A program made the translations under genes and the position numbers. Shown piece after piece: positions 5,418 to 10,066 of a DNA stretch of 10,066 nt. Origin of the DNA: Clostridia bacterium (GTDB lineage Bacteria > Bacillota > Clostridia > Christensenellales > HGM11417); assembly GCA_017407365.1 (NCBI GenBank), contig JAFQWR010000030.1, positions 1-10,066 on the forward strand, given 5' to 3'. The notes beneath the pieces were generated by a model. The model was not told the origin of the DNA and ran no database searches. It was given only the letters and a program-made list of their open reading frames with translations. Each line of letters begins with the position of its first letter. Position 1 is the first letter of the stretch.

Positions 5418-7820
5418 TTATTTTTTTGGTTTTATTTCTACAATCGTAACTCCGTGCTCGCCCTCCCCGTATTTTCCGTAGCGGAAGGATTTTACCTGTG
5501 CGTGACCGAGCAAATGCCCCTGAATACCACGCCCCAAGGCGCCCGTGCCAACACCGTGAATGATTTTCACCTCGTGTAAACCAACCAAATACGCCTGATC
5601 GAGCAGCGCGTCCACCAACGGCAACGCTTCATCAACGGTTTTACCAAGTAACTTGATTTCGTTTGTAACCGAGCCCTGTAGCTTGATTTCACCTGTATAA
5701 CGCTTTGGCTGACGCATTTTCTGTTGCGATTTAGGCTGTTGCTTTTGCTCTATTTCCTTAAAAATATCCTTCGCCTTTACCTGCGTGCGAACACTGCCCG
5801 AGGTTACCGTGATTTCCTTCTTACGGGAATTGATTCCGTCTACAATAACATTACGCTTCAGCGAGCCTACATAAACACGTTCACCAACCTTGATTTCTCT
5901 GAAATCCATCGGAATCAGCTCGTCAGAAAAAACAGTTTGCTCCTCATCCTCTTCAGTTGAAACCGTCATATTCTCGAGCTGTTTTTTAAGCTGTCTTGCC
6001 TGTAAAAGCGTTTGCTCAGATATTTCCTTATCTAAAAGCTCCTTCATCTGTGCAATAATCTCTTCGGCATCCTGCAGATTATCACCAATAATGCGACGAG
6101 CCTCCTGGCGGGCATTTTTAGAAATGCTTTCTCTTCGCTCACGAAGCTTGGATGCTTCCTCTTCAAGCTGAATCAGCTTCTGCTCGTATATCTGCTTTAT
6201 ACGTTTGATTTCCTCTCGTTCTTCCTCAGCCTCGTGTCTTGCCTGTGCGGCATTACGCAAAACAGTTTCAAATTCCGTTTTTTCTGTTGAAAGAAAGCTT
6301 CTTGCACGCTGAATAATCTGCGCATTCAGCTGTAAACGGTTTGCAATTTCAATTGCATTTGAAGAGCCGGCAACACCGATATTCAAACGGTACGTGGGCG
6401 CAAAGGTGTTCGGATCAAAATCCATCGAAGCATTTTCAATGAGACTATGCGTCAGGCTATATTCCTTTAATTCGCCGTAATGCGTGGTTATAATACCCTT
6501 ACAGCCTGTTTCCAATAAAAACTCGGTTACTGCAAGAGCAAGCGCACTTCCTTCCGCAGGGTCAGTTCCCGCACCAAGCTCATCCAATAAAATCAACGTG
6601 GAAGCATTGCTGTTTTCTGTGATAAAGGAAACGTTTTTAATATGCGAAGAAAAAGTACTGAGCGATTGCTCAATGCTTTGTTCGTCACCAACATCACAAT
6701 ATATACGTTCAAAAACGGAAACCTCGCTACCTTCCTCACAGGGAATAAATAACCCACACATTGCCATTAAGCAAAATAAGCCTGTCAGCTTTAAGGTAAC
6801 CGTTTTACCGCCCGTGTTGGGACCCGTGATAACAAGTAAGCGATATTCTCTGCCCAAACGTATCGTAACGGGAACAACCTTGCTTTTGGAAATAAGCGGA
6901 TGTCTGCCCGATATAATATGGATATATCCATTGGAATTCAATTTGGGGCATATCGCACGAATAGAATTTGCATATTTGGCTTTTGCAAAAACCAAATCCC
7001 AATACGAAAGAATTTCGACATCAGAACGTAAGCCGCCAACAAATCCTGCAACCTCACCGGTAAGCGCCTGCAAAATGCGCTCGATCTCAGCCTGCTCTTC
7101 ACTTTTGAGCATCCTCAGGGTGTTATTGGCTTCAACAAGAGCAATCGGCTCCATAAAAAGTGTTGCGCCTGTCGCAGACTGATCATGCACAAGTCCCTGA
7201 ACCATATTGCGGTATTCCTGCTTTACGGGAATTACATACCGTCCACCGCGAATTGTGACAATATTATCCTGTAAGTATTTGGAAACATTTGAAGATTTTG
7301 TATAGGATGCAAGCTTGTCCTTAATATCATCATTGCATTTTCTGATTTTTCTGCGAATCTGATATAACGCCTCACTTGCATGATCCGAAAGCTCGTCCTC
7401 GCTTAAAATACAACGCTCTACCTGCTTCTCAAATTCCTTATTCAGATATAAAGCCATTGCAGCGCCCTGAACATATGTCAGAGACTGATCGGGAAGCTCG
7501 GCAACTGTGGTTTGGAAAATGCGCGATGCACGCAATAATCTTGCCACCTTCAAAATTTCACCGGGCGTAAGAACAGAAAATACAGCGGCCTTATCCAATA
7601 CAGAATCCAGCGTATCGTAAACAAAAATCGGTTCCTTCGTGTATTGGAATAATATTTTGAAAGCCTCTTCCGTCTCCGCCAGAAGCCGCTTCGCTTCTGT
7701 GTAATCTGATTGCGGCATCAAAAGCTGTGTTTGTTCTTTTCCGTCAGCATTGATACAAAAGCTGCGCACACCCGAAAGAATACGCTCAAATTCTAATGCC
7801 TGAAAGGTTTTTTCATTCAT
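5418..7820 (-). CDS. mutS2: MutS2 (ATPase/Smr-domain nucleic-acid processing protein)
   Basis: This is an 800-residue MutS2, the normal length. In order (numbering from the ATG at 7820): MutS core and clamp to about 320; Walker A GPNTGGKT (333-340); Walker B LILLDELGAGTDP (from 409), merging with the ABC-type signature; a TTHY switch at 445-448; a long charged coiled coil of about 510-620; a small beta-barrel-like segment of about 640-690; and a C-terminal Smr domain from about 720. MutS2 lacks the mismatch-recognition domain. Family members are reported to suppress recombination and, in B. subtilis, to act on collided ribosomes. The Smr domain is unusual: the LDLR motif reads IKLLG (722-726), losing both Asp and Arg, while the HGVGTGALG loop (755-763) is kept except that the usual Arg after GAL is Gly. 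The start follows GGAG at 7827-7830; an alternative ATG at 7832 overlaps the upstream stop (TAATG) and adds four residues. Confidence 0.96.
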   Translation of the reverse strand: MNEKTFQALEFERILSGVRSFCINADGKEQTQLLMPQSDYTEAKRLLAETEEAFKILFQYTKEPIFVYDTLDSVLDKAAVFSVLTPGEILKVARLLRASRIFQTTVAELPDQSLTYVQGAAMALYLNKEFEKQVERCILSEDELSDHASEALYQIRRKIRKCNDDIKDKLASYTKSSNVSKYLQDNIVTIRGGRYVIPVKQEYRNMVQGLVHDQSATGATLFMEPIALVEANNTLRMLKSEEQAEIERILQALTGEVAGFVGGLRSDVEILSYWDLVFAKAKYANSIRAICPKLNSNGYIHIISGRHPLISKSKVVPVTIRLGREYRLLVITGPNTGGKTVTLKLTGLFCLMAMCGLFIPCEEGSEVSVFERIYCDVGDEQSIEQSLSTFSSHIKNVSFITENSNASTLILLDELGAGTDPAEGSALALAVTEFLLETGCKGIITTHYGELKEYSLTHSLIENASMDFDPNTFAPTYRLNIGVAGSSNAIEIANRLQLNAQIIQRARSFLSTEKTEFETVLRNAAQARHEAEEEREEIKRIKQIYEQKLIQLEEEASKLRERRESISKNARQEARRIIGDNLQDAEEIIAQMKELLDKEISEQTLLQARQLKKQLENMTVSTEEDEEQTVFSDELIPMDFREIKVGERVYVGSLKRNVIVDGINSRKKEITVTSGSVRTQVKAKDIFKEIEQKQQPKSQQKMRQPKRYTGEIKLQGSVTNEIKLLGKTVDEALPLVDALLDQAYLVGLHEVKIIHGVGTGALGRGIQGHLLGHAQVKSFRYGKYGEGEHGVTIVEIKPKK

Positions 7821-7826
7821 AAAAAG

Positions 7827-7830
7827 CTCC
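7827..7830 (-). promoter_or_regulatory. Ribosome binding site of mutS2
   Basis: GGAG on the minus strand lies 6 bases before the ATG at 7820. It favours MNEKT as the N-terminus over the upstream ATG at 7832, which overlaps the stop of the preceding gene and has no visible Shine-Dalgarno sequence of its own. Confidence 0.7.
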
Positions 7831-7831
7831 A

Positions 7832-10066
7832 TTAAACGGTTCTGAATAAATTTCCATAGGTAAAGGGACGAAACGTCTCAAACTGCTGCTTGTCATAAGG
7901 CTTTCCATTTATGTAAGCATCAAAAGCACGATAGACTGCCTCCGCCTTATCCTTATCGCAGTCGCTGAAATCAAGCAAGCAGGAAAGCCTGCAATTGAGT
8001 TTTGGTAAAGCAAATAACGGAATGCTGTTTTTTAATTCAAAATAGCATCTACCGTCAATCCTCCGTCTTATTACATTAAAAACAAAACCGTTTTCATCCC
8101 TTAAAGCAATCGGCTTACCGTTGTATTTACAATCTGCACATGTACAGCCGGTTGCGTTCTGAACAGGACAGTGATGCAGATGCATCAAAGTCTGACTTGC
8201 GTATATCGGCAATAAGGTGCGCGCTCCGCACAGCTCGGAAGCGTATTTATAGCTACATTCATAGGAAAGAACAACACGTTGCGCCCCCATAGAAAGAAGG
8301 CAATCTCTCGTAGCTCTGCTTATTGTATTACACTCCGCCCCACAGATGACACGCAAACCAAACTGCTTTGCCCAAGAAATCTGCGATGCATTCGTAGCAT
8401 ATATGCCGGAATACGAAAGCTCACTTACCTTTGATAACAAGGCCTCCCCTTCCTTTTGTGTGAAGAAAACGGGCAAGTAAAGATACAACTCTGAATCCTC
8501 ATTGCAGTACGGCAGTATTTCAGACAAATCATTCTTACTATAAGAATGCGGTTTATAGATGACCGTTTTGAAATGCCTTGCAAGAGAACGCGTATCCTCG
8601 TCTACAATAACGCAGTCAAAGCAACCGCCATCTTCATTTTGCGCATGGGACGCTTGACTCATTGAAACAACACTGAACGACCTGTCCTGATAGGTAGAAA
8701 GCCTGAAATCGATCATTTTTTGCACAAGCTCACGTCTTGTCGCGTTGATAACCGAAAGCGGAAGGAAACCTTTTTCATCTGTAAAAACATTGAGCGATTG
8801 CAAAACGAAAGGTGCGTTCCCAAGCTTATTTAACTGCTTAAATAACACCTGCTTTGTTATTGGGTGTTCCTGTGCAGAAAGCACCTTTTGTTCGTTTTCA
8901 ACGCTAATTTGGGCGTCAGAAGATCCGTCAGCAAATCTTCCACGCAAAATCATCGGCGTATCAGCATAAAATTCCACATCAATTTCAATAGGAATTTTAC
9001 AATCAAAATTTTGCAATTCTTTTATCAAAGCAGCATCTGTCGTACGGCAAATTACATCTCCCGCCTTAACAGATGCATGCATCTCAGAAGAAAAACAAGC
9101 CGTCGATTCGTTGCTTCGCTCGATGAAGCTTGCTCCTCCTTTTTCCTCTCCGTTTACACTTAGAATCTTAAAACCGTCCTCTTTAAGCAACTGCTTGTCC
9201 GTTTTTACAGTAAAGCTTCTCTTTGAAACAGAGCTTATTTTTCCAATCACCACACCGCGATGATTCTGCAAAACAGGACTCATCAGCTCGTGTGTATCTG
9301 CCCCATACAAATAGCCCTTTGTATAATTACCCCTGTTGAACATTGAGGCCAGCGCTTCCCGATCCTTAGGTGTTATTGTTTTTCCGTCTAAAAGCTTTCT
9401 GTAAAACCGCACACATGCGGCTACGTACTCCGGTCTGCGCATACGTCCTTCAATCTTAAACGAACAAACTCCTGCCTCAGTCAATACGCCTATTTGCTTT
9501 TCCAGGCACAGATCAGAGGTTGAAAGAAGATAGTTGCCGCATTTATTACCAAGACTGCTTGTATATTTTTTTCTGCACGGTTGCAGACATCTACCCCTGT
9601 TTCCGCTTTCAGAAAAAGCAACAGAGCTGAAATAGCAATTTCCGGAAAAGGCAACACAAAGAGCTCCCTGAATAAAAACTTCCGTTGGCATAACAGAAGC
9701 AATCTGTCTGATATCCTCTAACCTGCTTTCTCTTGAAAGAATCACCCGTGAAAAGCCAAGCTCTTTAACAAAGTGTGCACCCTGTGCATTGTGAATGCCC
9801 ATTTGCGTGCTTGCATGAATGGGTATCAGCGGAAAATGCGTATGTAAAAACCGTGCAACGGCATGATCCTGCACGATAAACGCATCAGCATTTGCAAGAT
9901 ATGCAGCCTTTGCCGTATCGTAAAGCTCAGGATATTCCCCATCCGTCAGCACAGTATTAAAGGTAATATAAACCTTTACCCCAAATAAATGAGCAAAATC
10001 TATATGCTCCCTGATATTTTCAATTGTGAAGTTTTGCGCCTTGGCGCGGGCATTGAGCCTGCCAAC
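7832..10066 (-). CDS. U32 peptidase family protein with DUF3656 (RlhA-like RNA hydroxylation protein), 5' partial
   Basis: The frame stays open to the right edge (visible start VGRLNARAKAQNF), so about 744 residues are visible and the beginning is missing; the GTG at 9952 is internal. The U32 signature is plain: GALC, then SGNC, then SGNRGRCLQPC, giving four Cys at bases 9575-9658, followed by FKIEGRMRRPEY and NRGNYTKGYLYG. A DUF3656-like part with KLGNAPF and NATRREL lies at about 8690-8890. The C-terminal U32 part has HCPV plus a C-x-C-x2-C cluster (8129-8170) and ends in FTYGNLFRTV, close to the usual ending. Members called peptidases include E. coli RlhA and TrhP, which make 5-hydroxycytidine in 23S rRNA and 5-hydroxyuridine in tRNA; the Cys probably hold an iron-sulphur cluster. 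RNA modification is therefore more likely than proteolysis. The DUF3656 part points to the RlhA-like branch. The stop overlaps or abuts the start of mutS2, so the two are coupled. Confidence 0.94.
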   Translation of the reverse strand, partial: VGRLNARAKAQNFTIENIREHIDFAHLFGVKVYITFNTVLTDGEYPELYDTAKAAYLANADAFIVQDHAVARFLHTHFPLIPIHASTQMGIHNAQGAHFVKELGFSRVILSRESRLEDIRQIASVMPTEVFIQGALCVAFSGNCYFSSVAFSESGNRGRCLQPCRKKYTSSLGNKCGNYLLSTSDLCLEKQIGVLTEAGVCSFKIEGRMRRPEYVAACVRFYRKLLDGKTITPKDREALASMFNRGNYTKGYLYGADTHELMSPVLQNHRGVVIGKISSVSKRSFTVKTDKQLLKEDGFKILSVNGEEKGGASFIERSNESTACFSSEMHASVKAGDVICRTTDAALIKELQNFDCKIPIEIDVEFYADTPMILRGRFADGSSDAQISVENEQKVLSAQEHPITKQVLFKQLNKLGNAPFVLQSLNVFTDEKGFLPLSVINATRRELVQKMIDFRLSTYQDRSFSVVSMSQASHAQNEDGGCFDCVIVDEDTRSLARHFKTVIYKPHSYSKNDLSEILPYCNEDSELYLYLPVFFTQKEGEALLSKVSELSYSGIYATNASQISWAKQFGLRVICGAECNTISRATRDCLLSMGAQRVVLSYECSYKYASELCGARTLLPIYASQTLMHLHHCPVQNATGCTCADCKYNGKPIALRDENGFVFNVIRRRIDGRCYFELKNSIPLFALPKLNCRLSCLLDFSDCDKDKAEAVYRAFDAYINGKPYDKQQFETFRPFTYGNLFRTV

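Noticed and set aside
6484..7182. A 232-codon open frame on the plus strand
   Set aside because: It lies entirely opposite mutS2, encodes a low-complexity Ser/Val-rich product with no recognisable family, and has no ribosome binding site. It is an antisense shadow of a strongly supported gene.
9950..9952. GTG as the start codon of the U32 gene
   Set aside because: The 38 codons upstream to the window edge read as conserved U32 sequence (LNARAKAQNFTIENI), so the gene starts outside the window.

Overview
The window reads as a chromosomal segment of a low-to-moderate GC, endospore-forming Firmicute, most likely a member of Clostridia (an Oscillospirales-type gut lineage is my guess from overall flavour, not proven). 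Pointers are a BofA-family sporulation protein, a Gram-positive style MutS2 carrying an Smr domain, a small Firmicute-type Hfq, a YnbB-type PLP enzyme, and strong Shine-Dalgarno sequences in front of several genes.

Layout. Bases 2-3438 hold a rightward cluster: the 3' part of a very large DUF4011-type superfamily 1 helicase with a Vsr/MTES_1575-like nuclease domain and a DUF3320 tail (its 5' end lies outside the window); then, 3 bases later, a one-domain O6-alkylguanine-DNA alkyltransferase-like protein; then a small three-helix BofA-like membrane protein. A textbook Rho-independent terminator (3458-3500) closes this cluster. Bases about 3500-3919 contain no convincing gene but do contain an 11-bp perfect hairpin nested inside an 8-bp outer stem, and a separate 15-bp palindrome. 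Bases 3920-10066 hold a leftward cluster, in transcription order: a U32 peptidase/DUF3656 protein (RlhA-like, 5' end outside the window), mutS2, hfq and a YnbB-type 'methionine gamma-lyase/aluminium resistance' protein. The junctions are tight (stop/start contacts or gaps under 60 bases), so this looks like one transcription unit with its promoter upstream of the window, on the far right.

How the genes fit together. The leftward unit combines RNA modification (U32), nucleic-acid processing (MutS2), RNA-binding regulation (Hfq) and a PLP enzyme. In many Firmicutes hfq sits near miaA and a ynbB-type gene; here mutS2 directly precedes hfq and miaA is absent from the visible part. The rightward unit pairs a helicase-nuclease of a kind seen in defence and genome-maintenance loci with an alkyltransferase-fold DNA-binding protein, translated apparently by coupling.

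Points that stand out are the helicase-nuclease/alkyltransferase pair, loss of the LDLR motif in the MutS2 Smr domain, a His-to-Tyr change in the Hfq Sm2 motif, and the structured intergenic segment. I see no tRNA, rRNA, CRISPR array, insertion sequence or phage gene.
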